DNA of 64,000 nucleotides from Allobosea thiooxidans (GTDB lineage: Bacteria > Pseudomonadota > Alphaproteobacteria > Rhizobiales > Beijerinckiaceae): the NCBI RefSeq assembly GCF_900168195.1, contig NZ_FUYX01000003.1, positions 186,001-250,000 of the forward strand. Reading direction: 5' to 3'. The translations under genes were made by a program, and so were the position numbers. The stretch's first letter is position 1. Each line of letters starts with the position of its first letter. The notes beneath the pieces were generated by a model. It did not search any database. It was not told the origin of the DNA and was given only the letters and a program-made list of their open reading frames with translations. Positions 18,346 to 29,417 of this stretch are shown piece by piece.

Positions 18346-19722
18346 CTATTCGGCAGCCTTCTTCGCGGCTTTCCGGGCCGCCGCGACCGTCCGGAACGTC
18401 TTCGCCCAACCAGCCTTCTCGACCTGCTGACCGCGGCCGAGGGCGAGCGCGTCCGGCGCGACGTCGCGAGTGATGACCGAGCCGGAGCCGATAATGGCGC
18501 CCTCTCCGATCGTCACCGGCGCGACCAGCGCGGAATTCGAGCCGACGAAGGCGTTCGCTCCGATCGTCGTCCTCGACTTGATGAAGCCGTCATAGTTGCA
18601 GGTGATGGTGCCGGCGCCGATGTTGGCCGCCGCCCCGATCGAGGCATCGCCGATATAGGTCAGATGGTTGACCTTGGCGCCGGGGCCGATCTCGGCCGCC
18701 TTCACCTCGACGAAATTGCCGACCTTCGCCTTCTCCGCGAGCCTCGTGCCCGGGCGCAGCCGGCCATAGGGGCCGACGCTCGCCTGCGCGCCGACCACAG
18801 CGCCCTCGAGATGCGAGAAGGCGTGGATGACGGCGCCGTCCGCCACGCTCACCCCCGGCCCGAAGACGACGTTGGGCTCGATCACGACATCCTGGCCGAT
18901 CTCAGTGTCGAAGCTGAAGAAGACCGTTTCCGGCGCGATCAGCGTGGCGCCGCCGAGCATCACGGCATGGCGCTTGCGGCGCTGAAATTCCGCTTCCGCC
19001 GCAGCGAGTTGCGCGCGATCGTTGACACCCTGGACCTCGCTTTCCGGCGCCCGGAACACGACGGCGCCGAGGCCGCGGGCACGGGCGATCGCAACCGCAT
19101 CGGTAAGGTAGAACTCGCGCTGGGCGTTGTCGTCGCCGATCGCTTCCAGGATCGCCAGCGCATGCTCGCCCGAGAGCGCCATCAGCCCGGCGTTGCAGAG
19201 CGTAATCGCGCGCTGCTCGGCCGTCGCGTCCTTGTGCTCGACGATCGCCTCGAGGCCGCGATCGCTTTCGACCAGCCTGCCGTAGCCGTTCGGGTCGCGC
19301 GCCTCGAATCCGAGCACGGCGACCGCGGCGCCGCCGGCCAGCGCGTCGCGCAGCGCCGCGAAGGTCTCGGGCCGGACGAGCGGCGTATCGGCGAAGGCGA
19401 CCAGCACATGATCATGCCCGGCCTTCAGGGCCTCCTTGGCGGCGAGCACCGCGTGGGCGGTGCCGCGCCGCTCGTGCTGCGTCGCGATCCTGACCCCGGG
19501 CATCAGCTTCAGCGCTTCCTCGCCGACCTCCGGCCGCTCCGAGGAGATGACGACCGCGACGGAATCGGCGCCCGCCTGCACGACCGAGGACAGCGCATGG
19601 CCGAGCAGGGAACGCCCGGCGACAGGATGAAGCACCTTGGGGCGCCGCGATTTCATGCGCGTGCCCTCCCCGGCGGCCAGGACGATCGCGAGGCAGGAGC
19701 GCGCCGGCTGCATTTCGGTCAT
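18346..19722 (-). CDS. glmU: Bifunctional UDP-N-acetylglucosamine pyrophosphorylase / glucosamine-1-phosphate N-acetyltransferase
   Basis: Catalyses the last two steps to UDP-GlcNAc. It has 458 aa from the ATG at 19722, chosen because it places the nucleotide-binding motif [11 protein letters not shown] near residue 13. The N-terminal domain is a GT-A uridyltransferase fold ([21 protein letters not shown]). The C-terminal domain is a left-handed beta helix of hexapeptide repeats ([32 protein letters not shown]). It sits directly upstream of glmS, a logical pairing because GlmS and GlmU flank only the GlmM step. It is divergent from opgG. Confidence 0.96.
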   Translation of the reverse strand: MTEMQPARSCLAIVLAAGEGTRMKSRRPKVLHPVAGRSLLGHALSSVVQAGADSVAVVISSERPEVGEEALKLMPGVRIATQHERRGTAHAVLAAKEALKAGHDHVLVAFADTPLVRPETFAALRDALAGGAAVAVLGFEARDPNGYGRLVESDRGLEAIVEHKDATAEQRAITLCNAGLMALSGEHALAILEAIGDDNAQREFYLTDAVAIARARGLGAVVFRAPESEVQGVNDRAQLAAAEAEFQRRKRHAVMLGGATLIAPETVFFSFDTEIGQDVVIEPNVVFGPGVSVADGAVIHAFSHLEGAVVGAQASVGPYGRLRPGTRLAEKAKVGNFVEVKAAEIGPGAKVNHLTYIGDASIGAAANIGAGTITCNYDGFIKSRTTIGANAFVGSNSALVAPVTIGEGAIIGSGSVITRDVAPDALALGRGQQVEKAGWAKTFRTVAAARKAAKKAAE

Positions 19723-20026
19723 GTTTCTCGTTTCCCTTGCACAGCATGACAGAACCGGAGCCCATTCATCACGGCCGATCTCGCGCATGCTCGCGTTGCA
19801 GGCGCCGTGGATAGCCGATCCGTTCGCCATTTGCCAAAGTTCAATGGCATCGAGAGGGGCCGTCCCATGACCGTCGAGGAATCCGCGCCGTCCTGAGCGC
19901 CCCGGAAGCCCTGCTCCGGACCGGCGCAGACACCACTATTTTCCTGAACGGAAACGCTTTTCAGCCTAGCTGGAAATGCTCTAGAAGCGCGGAGGGCGAG
20001 GGCATCGCCCGCGCAGTTTGGATCAA
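19723..20026. other. Divergent intergenic region between glmU and opgG (304 bp)
   Basis: Must contain promoters for both genes. I see only a nine-codon ATG-initiated frame at 19867 and no convincing small gene, repeat or riboswitch. A TTTTCAGCCTAGCTGGAAA-like dyad near 19957-19976 is weak. Confidence 0.4.
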
Positions 20027-21586
20027 ATGTCGAAACCCTTGAATCGCAGGCAGTTTCTGGAAGGCGCAGCAGGCGGCGCGGCCCTGCTGTCTGTTGCCGG
20101 CTCCGCTGCGGCCCAGACCCAGACGGGTGCCGCGGCGTTCAACATCCCCTCCCTCGTCGACGGGCAGCACTTCGACGCGTCGCTCGTGATCGATGCCGCC
20201 CGCACGCTCGCCCAGCGCCCGCTGATTCCCCTGACGGCGACGGATCTGCCGGAAGGCTATGCGACGATGCCGGCCGACCAGTATGCCGGGATCCGCATGC
20301 AGCCCGGCGCCACGATCTGGGCCGGGGAGAATCGCGGCTTCACCGTCGAGCCGCTCCATCGCGGCTATGTCTTCTCGAACCCCGTGAGCCTGTTCACGGT
20401 CGAAGAGGGGACGATTCGCCGGATCGCCTTCGATCGCAGCAAGTTCGACTATGGCCGCGTCGCCCCGCCCGCGGCGAACGCCGATCTGCAGTTCTCGGGC
20501 ATGCGGATCGCCGCCGGCCTCGAGCGGCCGTTCGAGGTCGCGATCTTCCAGGGCGGGACCTTCTTCCGCGCGCTGGCGCGCGGCCAGAATTTCGGCGCGA
20601 TGTCGCGGGCGCTGATCCTGCGGCCGGGCGAGCAGCGTGGCGAGGAGCTGCCCTTCTTCCGCGCCTTCTGGATCGAGCGGCCGAGCCCGGCCGTCGGCTC
20701 GCTGGTGATCCATGGCCTGCTCGATTCGGAGAGCGTCAGCGGCGCGGTGCGGATGACGCTGCGCCCCGGCGATGTCACCTTCATCGATGTCGAAATGACG
20801 CTGTTCGCGCGCCAGGCGCTCGAGCATGTCGGCTTCGGCTGCACCAGCGCGACCTTCCTCTCCGGCCCGCAGAGCCGGCGCACCTTCGACGATATCCGCC
20901 CCTCAATCGGCGAGGTCTCCGGCGTGCAGATGCTGTCGGGCGGCGGCGAGTGGATCTACCGGCCGGTCAACAACCCCGCCACGCTGCAAGTCTCCTCCTT
21001 CGTCGACGAAAATCCGAAGGGCTTCGGCCTGGTCCAGCGCGAGCGCGACCCCGCCGCCTTCCAGGACGACGACCAGCGCTTCGAGCTCAGGCCGAGCGTC
21101 TGGAACGAGCCCCTGGGCGACTGGGGCGCCGGCTCGGTCCAGCTGATCGAGATCCCGAGCGAGTCGGAGCCGAACAAGAACATCATCATGTACTGGCGGC
21201 CGAAGCAGGCGCTCGCCGCCGGCAGCGAAACCTCGGTGAGCTACCGTCAGGCCTGGTGCTGGCAGCCGCCCGAGCGCCCGCCGCTCGCGATCGCGACCCG
21301 GACCCGGCAGGGCAAGGGCACGCAGGGGCGCCGGCGCCGCTTCATCGTCGAGTTCACGGGCGACAAGCTGGCCGATGCCGCCCTCGTCGCCTCGACGCGG
21401 GCGACGATCACGGCCCAGCCCGGCGCGGTCCAGGGCGTCCGGCTCTGGCCCTATCCCGAGCGCAAGATGATGCGCGTCGGCTTCGAGGTCGACCCCGGCA
21501 CCGACACCCTCTCCGAGCTGAGGCTCGTGCTGCAATCGGGCGGTCAGCCCGTTTCGGAAACCTGGTTGAATCGATGGACGTGGTAG
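20027..21586 (+). CDS. opgG: Glucan biosynthesis protein G/D (periplasmic, Tat-exported)
   Basis: Periplasmic protein needed to build the osmoregulated periplasmic glucan backbone. It has 519 aa, starting at the ATG at 20027; a TTG three codons earlier is possible. The N-terminus NRRQFLEG followed by a hydrophobic stretch and SAAAQ is a twin-arginine signal, a trait of OpgD-type proteins. The mature part matches MdoG (PF04349), for example the FNIPSLVDGQHFD start and the GDWGAGSVQLIEIPSESEPN segment. It overlaps opgH by 13 bp, as expected for an opgGH operon. The export route was read from the motif only. Confidence 0.93.
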   Translation: MSKPLNRRQFLEGAAGGAALLSVAGSAAAQTQTGAAAFNIPSLVDGQHFDASLVIDAARTLAQRPLIPLTATDLPEGYATMPADQYAGIRMQPGATIWAGENRGFTVEPLHRGYVFSNPVSLFTVEEGTIRRIAFDRSKFDYGRVAPPAANADLQFSGMRIAAGLERPFEVAIFQGGTFFRALARGQNFGAMSRALILRPGEQRGEELPFFRAFWIERPSPAVGSLVIHGLLDSESVSGAVRMTLRPGDVTFIDVEMTLFARQALEHVGFGCTSATFLSGPQSRRTFDDIRPSIGEVSGVQMLSGGGEWIYRPVNNPATLQVSSFVDENPKGFGLVQRERDPAAFQDDDQRFELRPSVWNEPLGDWGAGSVQLIEIPSESEPNKNIIMYWRPKQALAAGSETSVSYRQAWCWQPPERPPLAIATRTRQGKGTQGRRRRFIVEFTGDKLADAALVASTRATITAQPGAVQGVRLWPYPERKMMRVGFEVDPGTDTLSELRLVLQSGGQPVSETWLNRWTW

Positions 21587-23757
21587 CCGCGCCTCGCACG
21601 GGCGCCGCGGAGCCCGAGAACCGAAACTACAGCGCGGCGCGCGAGCCCGCCACGCCGCCCGAAGCGCGCCTGGTCATGCCGGTCCAGTCCTTCCGGCAGT
21701 GGCGCGCCGAGGATCGGCGCCAGCCGGCGGTTCCGCGCGACTGGAAGACACCCTGGCTGAAGCGCCTCTTCGTCTTCGGCGGCGGCCTCGCACTCACCGC
21801 CTTCGGCGCCTGGGAAATGTACAATGTCGTGTCGGTCAGCCGCACGACCTCGCTGCAGTACGCCTTGCTCGTGCTGTTCACGATCAACTTCTCCTGGATC
21901 GCATTGGCCTTCACCAGCGCGCTGCTCGGCTTCTTCGGCGTGCTGCTCGGCGCCGGCCGGGCGGAGCGTGCGGAAAGCCTCAAGCACCGCACCGTCGTGG
22001 TGATGCCGATCTACAACGAATCCTCGGCGCGCATCTTCGCGGCCGTGGCGGCGATCCGGGAATCGGTCGAGGCGACCGGGCTCGGCGACCATTTCGATTA
22101 TTTCATCGTCTCCGACACGACCAACCCCGATGTCTGGGTGGCGGAGGAGCGCGCCTTCCTGGCGCTGCGCGAGCGGCTCGGGCCGAATAGCCGTGTCTAT
22201 TACCGCCATCGCCCGAAGAACCATCACCGCAAGGCGGGCAACATCGCCGATTTCGTCACGCGCTGGGGTGGCCATTACGAGCACATGGTCGTGCTCGACG
22301 CCGACAGCCTGATGACCGGGACCTGCATCGTGCGCCTGACGGCGGCGATGGAGGCGGACCCCGATGCCGGCATCATCCAGTCCCTGCCGCTGATCATCAA
22401 CCGCAACACCTTCTTCGCGCGGCTGCAGCAGTTCGCGGCGCGGGTCTACGGCCCCGTCATCGCCACCGGCCTCGCCATGTGGTCGGGGCGGGACGGCAAT
22501 TACTGGGGCCACAACGCCATCATCCGGACGCGGGCCTTCGCCGAGCATTGCGGCATGCCGGACCTGAAGGGCAAGCCGCCCTTCGGCGGCCATGTGCTGA
22601 GCCATGACTTCGTCGAGGCGGCGCTGATCCGCCGCGCCGGCTGGTCGGTCTACATGCTGCCGGACCTGACCGGGTCCTATGAGGAAAGCCCGCCCTCGCT
22701 GATCGACATCTCGGTGCGCGACCGCCGCTGGTGCCAGGGCAACCTCCAGCATTCGCGCATCATCGGCGCCAAGGGCTTCGTGACGGCGACGCGCCAGCAT
22801 TTCGCCACCGGAATCATGGGCTATCTCGCCTCGCCGCTCTGGCTGATGCAGCTCGTGGTCGGCATCCTGATCGTGCTGCAGGTCAACTACGCCCGGCCGG
22901 AGTATTTCACCGAGGAGTTCACGCTCTTCCCGGTCTGGCCGCGCTTCGACCCCGAGCGCGCCTTGCGGCTGTTCGCGCTGACGATGGCGATCCTGTTGGC
23001 GCCGAAACTGTTCGGTCTCCTGCTGACGCTGTTCAACAACAAGCTCAGGCGTGCCGGCGGCGGCACGATCAGGCTCGTCGTCTCGGCGCTGATCGAGGTG
23101 CTGTTCTCGGCCTTCTTCGCGCCGATCATGATGCTGATCCAGTCCGGCTCGGTCTTCCAGATCCTGCTCGGACGCGACACCGGCTGGAACCCGCAGCGGC
23201 GCGACGACGGCTCGATCCCGCTCAAGGACATCATCCGCCGGCACCGGACCCATACGGTGCTCGGCCTGGTCACCGGCCTCTCGGCCTTCATGATCGCGAC
23301 CTCGCTCTTCGCCTGGATGTCGCCGACGATCGTCGGCCTCGTGCTGGCGATCCCGCTCTCCTGGGCTTCCGGACAGCTTGCGATCGGCCTCTGGTTCAAG
23401 CGCCACAAGCTGCTGATGACGCCGGAGGAAGGCGCGCCGCCGGCGATCGCGCTGCGGGCCAACGAACTGCAGGCCGAATTCGAGAAGGCCGGCTACGACG
23501 ATGCGGACGGCCTCAAGGCGCTGCATGGCGACGCCGAGTTGCGCCACGCCCATGAGCTGATGCTGCCCTATGGCCAGTCGCGCCGGCGCGGCGAGATCGA
23601 GCCCGACCGGGCCGTCGCCCAGGCGAAGCTCGTCGATGCCGAGACGATCGACGACGCGGCGATCTGGCTGAAGCCGAAGGAGCGCATGGTGGTGCTGCAC
23701 GACCGGGCGCTGATCGGGCTCCTCGCCTCGCTGCCGCCGGTAGAGGCGAAGGGCTGA
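21574..23757 (+). CDS. opgH: Glucans biosynthesis glucosyltransferase H
   Basis: Inner-membrane family 2 glycosyltransferase that polymerises beta-glucose from UDP-glucose for periplasmic glucans. It has 727 aa. The ATG at 21574 lies inside opgG and gives a typical N-terminus. After two membrane helices (around residues 65-130), the catalytic domain carries VVMPIYNES, the DADS metal/UDP motif, SHDFVEAAL, and the QxxRW-like DRRWCQGN. A block of C-terminal helices follows. Together with opgG it forms a complete backbone synthesis unit. It converges with the VOC gene through a 19-bp inverted repeat. Confidence 0.95.
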   Translation: MDVVAAPRTGAAEPENRNYSAAREPATPPEARLVMPVQSFRQWRAEDRRQPAVPRDWKTPWLKRLFVFGGGLALTAFGAWEMYNVVSVSRTTSLQYALLVLFTINFSWIALAFTSALLGFFGVLLGAGRAERAESLKHRTVVVMPIYNESSARIFAAVAAIRESVEATGLGDHFDYFIVSDTTNPDVWVAEERAFLALRERLGPNSRVYYRHRPKNHHRKAGNIADFVTRWGGHYEHMVVLDADSLMTGTCIVRLTAAMEADPDAGIIQSLPLIINRNTFFARLQQFAARVYGPVIATGLAMWSGRDGNYWGHNAIIRTRAFAEHCGMPDLKGKPPFGGHVLSHDFVEAALIRRAGWSVYMLPDLTGSYEESPPSLIDISVRDRRWCQGNLQHSRIIGAKGFVTATRQHFATGIMGYLASPLWLMQLVVGILIVLQVNYARPEYFTEEFTLFPVWPRFDPERALRLFALTMAILLAPKLFGLLLTLFNNKLRRAGGGTIRLVVSALIEVLFSAFFAPIMMLIQSGSVFQILLGRDTGWNPQRRDDGSIPLKDIIRRHRTHTVLGLVTGLSAFMIATSLFAWMSPTIVGLVLAIPLSWASGQLAIGLWFKRHKLLMTPEEGAPPAIALRANELQAEFEKAGYDDADGLKALHGDAELRHAHELMLPYGQSRRRGEIEPDRAVAQAKLVDAETIDDAAIWLKPKERMVVLHDRALIGLLASLPPVEAKG

Positions 23758-23763
23758 GATCGA

Positions 23764-23958
23764 CCGCCGGGGCACTGGAACCGCGCGGTCATTCCAGGGC
23801 AGCCCGCAGGGCTGAGCCCGGAACCCAGAACCGAGGCCGTTAGCCATTCGATCTTTGGCCCAACCGCGCCTTTCGCGGAGGCGGCATCGATTCTCGGTTC
23901 CGGGCTCTTCGCTGGCGCGAAGCCCCGGAATGACGGGCTGGTTCCAGTGCCCCGGCGG
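23764..23958. repeat. Large palindrome with 19-bp perfect terminal inverted repeat between opgH and VOC gene
   Basis: CCGCCGGGGCACTGGAACC at 23764-23782 is perfectly complementary to 23940-23958. Inside, a second dyad runs from GGTCATTCC (23787) to GGAATGACG (23927), resembling the half-repeat that precedes the family D elements. The structure fills the whole gap between two convergent genes and lies 6 nt from each stop codon. Confidence 0.85.
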
Positions 23959-23964
23959 CCGTGT

Positions 23965-24846
23965 TCAGCCCTGCTCGAACGCGATCATGCAGCCCATCGC
24001 GTCCTCGGCCTGGACGAAGACACGCTCCTCGTTCTGCACGAAAGGGACCTCCGCCGCCGTCAGGCGCTCGGCCACGGCATCGAGGTCCGGGACCGCGACG
24101 CAGAATCCGAGGAAGCGAGCCGGCGTCGTGTCCGGCTCGACCTGGTAGGCCCCCTGCGCCGCCTCGGGATCGAGCACGTCGATGCGCCCGCGCGGCAAGG
24201 CAAGAACATAGTCCTCGTTGCCTTCCAGCACTTCGGCGCCGCCGCTGAAAGCCGTCAGGAAGTCACGATGCAGTGCCGGCTCCTCGGCGACGATCACGGC
24301 CGAGGCGAGAGCGGTCGCACCATTGGGGTGATTCTGGAAATCCGGATTCCAGAAGTTTTGCGGTTCGAGCTGCTGGCAGACGAAGAAGCCGCATTCCGGC
24401 GCACGCGAATCCGCCGCGAAGGCGAGCTCGAAGGCGACCCGCACCGTGGCTCCATCCGGCCGCTTGCCTTGGCGCTCGAAGAAGAAGGGCTCGAAATCGC
24501 CGATGCCGGCGGCCTGGAACGCCGCGGCGTCGGCCTTGGCGTCGGTGCTTTCCAGCACCAGCATCGACAGGCCCTCGCCCTGCCCGGCCAATGCATCGCG
24601 GACGAAAGCGCCGAAGGAGAAGCGGCGTTCGCCATGCGGCGGGATGGCGCCGTCGTCGACGATCGTCACGAGCTCCAGAAAGGAGCCGGGAAACTGCACG
24701 ATCCGGTTCTCGGTGCCCCAGGGGTGGCGATTGCGGGTGCCGACGCGGAAGCCGAGCTTCTCGTAGAAGCGCCAGGCGGCGTCGAGATCGCGCACGCCGA
24801 TGACGAGATGGTCGAGGCCGCGGGGCGTTGAGGCTGTGACAGGCAT
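23965..24846 (-). CDS. VOC family protein (glyoxalase-like domain)
   Basis: A 293-aa protein beginning with a vicinal-oxygen-chelate motif (LDHLVIGVRDLDAAWRFYEKLGF). Its second half looks like a partner domain (VIVAEEPALHRDFLTAFSGGAEV, then GFCVAVPDLDAVAERL), consistent with the Glyoxalase_3-type group. Likely metal ligands include His13 and Glu at FLELVTI. The substrate is unknown. The downstream end abuts the palindrome shared with opgH. Confidence 0.85.
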   Translation of the reverse strand: MPVTASTPRGLDHLVIGVRDLDAAWRFYEKLGFRVGTRNRHPWGTENRIVQFPGSFLELVTIVDDGAIPPHGERRFSFGAFVRDALAGQGEGLSMLVLESTDAKADAAAFQAAGIGDFEPFFFERQGKRPDGATVRVAFELAFAADSRAPECGFFVCQQLEPQNFWNPDFQNHPNGATALASAVIVAEEPALHRDFLTAFSGGAEVLEGNEDYVLALPRGRIDVLDPEAAQGAYQVEPDTTPARFLGFCVAVPDLDAVAERLTAAEVPFVQNEERVFVQAEDAMGCMIAFEQG

Positions 24847-24909
24847 GACAGGCTCTTTCGACAGGCGTAACGGGCCTTGAGGCTAGTGCATTTTCCGTCC
24901 GGTTTGAAA

Positions 24910-24940
24910 CGTCATTGCGAGCGCAGCGAAGCAATGACGG
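24910..24940. repeat. Collapsed family A repeat
   Basis: Only the outer part is left: CGTCATTGCGAGCGCAGCG runs straight into AAGCAATGACGG, so the central stem and right arm are missing. It lies just beyond the 3' end of the GSP-synthetase-like gene. Confidence 0.7.
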
Positions 24941-24945
24941 GAAGG

Positions 24946-26115
24946 CTAGGGCTCGATGTAGTGCGGCAGGAAGCGCGAGGTGTTCCTGGTGATCGGCGAG
25001 GCGTCCTCGCGCACGCACAGCCCGCAGGGCTGCGAAGCGACGAGCCAGGAGCCGAGCACGGCATAGTTGCCATCGGCCGAGAACAGGTTGAGCGCGGCAT
25101 CCTGCAGCACATGTCCTTCGGCGCCGTAGGGGCCGTCATCGCTGTCGACGATGCGGTCTCGCTCCATCAGCGTGACGTTGGCGCCTTCGCGCGAATAGAG
25201 CGGCTTGCGGACCCGGCGCGGCGACAGGGTCGCGCAGCGCGGATCGCCCTCGAAGAACGCCGGCAGGAGATTGGGGTGGCCGGGCTCCATCTCCCAGAGG
25301 CAGGCGAGCAGCCCCTTGTTGGAGAGCAGCGCCTTCCAGGGCGGCTCGACGAACTGGCAGCGCGAGCCGGCGAGCGCCTCGCCATAACTCTCCCGGAACA
25401 TCCATTCCCAGGGATAGAGCTTGAACAGCGTCTCGATCGGCTGGTTGGCGCCGTCGCAGAAGCGCCCATCGGAGAGCAGGCCGATCTCCTCGATATAGGT
25501 GAAGCGCGCATCGAGCCCGGCCTGCACGGCACAATCCATCAGATAGTCGACCGTGCCCTTGTCCTCGGCGCTGCCCTGCACGCAGGTGAGATGCAGCCGG
25601 TAGGGCGAAGGCGTGCGCAAACCGCCGAAGGCCGCAATCAGGCGCTCATGCAACGAATTGAACTGGTCGCTGCCGCGCGGGATCGCACCACGCGCCATCG
25701 CCTGCTCCAGCCAGTCCCATTGCACGACGCTCGATTCGAACAGCGCCGTCGGCGTATCGGCGTTGTATTCGAGGAGCTTCGCCGGGCCGCGGCCGTCATA
25801 GGCGAGATCGAGCCGGCCATAGAGATTGCGCTCGCCGCGCCGCCAGCTCTCGCGGATATAGTCCCAATGCGCGGCCGGGATGGCGAGTTTCGTCAGCGTT
25901 TCCTCATGATCGAGCGCCGTCTCGATGAAGGCGAAGCAGAGCTGCTCGATCGCCTCCGTGGGGGTCTCGATGTCGCGCTCGATCTCTTCGAGCGTGAAGG
26001 CGTAGGCGGCGGTTTCGTCCCAGTAGGTCTCGCCGTCGATGGTGTGGAAGGCGAAGCCGAGGCGCTCGACCTGCTCTGTCCAGTCCGGCCGGGGTGCGAT
26101 GGCGACGCGGCGCAT
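24946..26115 (-). CDS. Glutathionylspermidine synthase family ATP-grasp protein (YjfC/YgiC-like)
   Basis: A 389-aa protein matching the C-terminal, synthetase half of glutathionylspermidine synthase. Characteristic stretches are DLAYDGRGPAKLLEYNADTP, the central LYPWEWMF and the C-terminal LGSWLVASQPCGL. It lacks an amidase domain. Relatives YgiC and YjfC are ATP-grasp ligases whose substrates are not settled. The gene is immediately downstream of a DUF1190 gene (1-bp gap) and a DUF350 gene on the same strand. That arrangement parallels the end of the E. coli yjf operon (yjfL-yjfM-yjfC). The product probably joins an amine to a carboxylate, but on which molecule is unknown. Confidence 0.88.
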   Translation of the reverse strand: MRRVAIAPRPDWTEQVERLGFAFHTIDGETYWDETAAYAFTLEEIERDIETPTEAIEQLCFAFIETALDHEETLTKLAIPAAHWDYIRESWRRGERNLYGRLDLAYDGRGPAKLLEYNADTPTALFESSVVQWDWLEQAMARGAIPRGSDQFNSLHERLIAAFGGLRTPSPYRLHLTCVQGSAEDKGTVDYLMDCAVQAGLDARFTYIEEIGLLSDGRFCDGANQPIETLFKLYPWEWMFRESYGEALAGSRCQFVEPPWKALLSNKGLLACLWEMEPGHPNLLPAFFEGDPRCATLSPRRVRKPLYSREGANVTLMERDRIVDSDDGPYGAEGHVLQDAALNLFSADGNYAVLGSWLVASQPCGLCVREDASPITRNTSRFLPHYIEP

Positions 26116-26116
26116 C

Positions 26117-26722
26117 TCAGGACGAGGAATGCGAGGAGTAGGAGCGCGCGGTCGAGCCGAAGCCGCCGCGCGAGGACAGGCTCGTCGTCGCGACGCTGCC
26201 CCCGCGCGCGCCGGCGGCGAAGGCAGCGGTCACGCCGCGCCCGCTGGTCGTCGAATAGGCGCGCGAGCGGACATAGCCGCCGCTGCCCCCGCTGGAGCCA
26301 GAGGACGAGCTGCGCGCCTGCTGGCATTCGGGCTGGCGCGAACCGGGTGGGCAGGTCGCCGTCGTCGGCGGCAGCAAGGGCTGCGCCTGCGCTCCGGCGA
26401 GCCCGCGCGCCAGCATGAAGCCGGCGAGTGCCGGGATGAAGTACTGGGCACCGCCGACATTGGCCGTGTTGCAGCCATTGGCGCCGTATTGCACCTCGCA
26501 TTCGACCTGGCTGCGGAATTTCGGCGCGTCCTTGAGGCGCGCGGCGGTCGCCTGGGCGAAGGCCGTCTCGCACTGGTCCGCGCTGAGCTGCGCGGCGGCC
26601 AGGCATTCGCTCACGCTGCCGTAGACCACGTTCTCCTGCGTTTCCTCGCCCGTCATCGACCAGACCGTCGCGACGAGGACGACACCGGCGGCGGCAAGCC
26701 CGATCTGCGAGGAGCGCTTCAT
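26117..26722 (-). CDS. DUF1190 family protein (YgiB/YjfM-like)
   Basis: A 201-aa exported or membrane-anchored protein. It has an N-terminal hydrophobic segment (residues 7-24) without the lipobox Cys seen in E. coli YgiB, followed by a DUF1190 core with conserved cysteines (VSECLAAAQLSADQCETAF, then VECEVQYGANGC). The C-terminal third is low-complexity Ser/Gly/Arg (GSSGGSGG and SSRGGFGS) ending in a Ser-rich tail. It stands between the DUF350 and ATP-grasp genes, which indicates a joint envelope function. No activity is known. Confidence 0.85.
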   Translation of the reverse strand: MKRSSQIGLAAAGVVLVATVWSMTGEETQENVVYGSVSECLAAAQLSADQCETAFAQATAARLKDAPKFRSQVECEVQYGANGCNTANVGGAQYFIPALAGFMLARGLAGAQAQPLLPPTTATCPPGSRQPECQQARSSSSGSSGGSGGYVRSRAYSTTSGRGVTAAFAAGARGGSVATTSLSSRGGFGSTARSYSSHSSS

Positions 26723-26729
26723 TGCGGCC

Positions 26730-27131
26730 TCACGCTGTCATGCTGGCCGCAGCCAGCGTTCCGGAAATGACGGCGACGACGGCCAGAATCGCCGCGGCCG
26801 GCAGATTGTCCTGCTCGATCTTGCGCGAAAGCTCCGGGATCAGCAGCCGGGCCAGCCCATAGGCCGCGAACTGGATGATCATCGCGACAACGGCCCAAAG
26901 CACGCAGTCGGGGATGCTGCTCGCCTGCACGATCGCTTTCTCCAGCGGCACGGCGAAGCCGACGAGATTGCCGCCGAGCGCGATCGCGGCTGCAAGATTT
27001 CCCGCCCGGATCAGCGCGATCTCGTCATGGGCGGTCAGGCGCAGATAAATCACGGCGAAGGCCGCGATCAGCGCCACCCCGACGACGAAGTAGAGGAGAA
27101 AGGCAGGCAGCCCCGCCATCGAGATCGTCAT
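26730..27131 (-). CDS. DUF350 family membrane protein (YjfL-like)
   Basis: A 133-aa protein with four hydrophobic helices and the DUF350 pattern, for example FVVGVALIAAFAVIYLRLT and AIALGGNLVGFAVPLEKAI. The ATG at 27131 is preferred; an upstream TTG at 27152 and an internal ATG at 27119 are alternatives. It is the first gene of the three-gene unit with DUF1190 and ATP-grasp proteins (7-nt gap). E. coli YjfL lies in an operon with a PspA-like protein, but no PspA homologue is visible here. Confidence 0.85.
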   Translation of the reverse strand: MTISMAGLPAFLLYFVVGVALIAAFAVIYLRLTAHDEIALIRAGNLAAAIALGGNLVGFAVPLEKAIVQASSIPDCVLWAVVAMIIQFAAYGLARLLIPELSRKIEQDNLPAAAILAVVAVISGTLAAASMTA

Positions 27132-27246
27132 GCGGCCCTGCCCCAACGCCAACCGGAAGCGCTACTATACGTTCGCGGCTGCGGCGCGCTACCGGGCCTA
27201 TCCGAAAAAGTGGCGGCCGCCGACATTCAAACCAAGGATGGATCGC

Positions 27247-29269
<2,023 letters not shown>

Positions 29270-29344
29270 TCACCTCTATCGCTACGGGTTCGATTCGCTA
29301 AGCGCCTCCAGTGCAGTCCCGCCCTGCCCTGCGCGCTTGTCCAC

Positions 29345-29370
29345 AAAAGATAAGGCCGGTCGCCCGGCCT
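29345..29370 (-). terminator. Second rho-independent terminator downstream of secG
   Basis: On the minus strand a 7-bp stem (AGGCCGG with its complement, short GC-rich loop) is followed by TATCTTTTG. It stands 10 bp beyond the first hairpin. Confidence 0.65.
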
Positions 29371-29380
29371 CTCTTACATC

Positions 29381-29407
29381 AAAAGAGAAGGGCCGGTTTC
29401 CCGGCCC
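29381..29407 (-). terminator. Rho-independent terminator of secG
   Basis: On the minus strand, 11 bp after the secG stop, GGGCCGGGAAACCGGCCC folds into a GC-rich hairpin. A T-rich run, TTCTCTTTT, follows. Confidence 0.8.
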
Positions 29408-29417
29408 CTGCCCTGTC

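Noticed and set aside
19867..19896. Nine-codon leader frame upstream of opgG
   Set aside because: Too short, no ribosome binding site, and followed by more than 100 bp before the opgG start.
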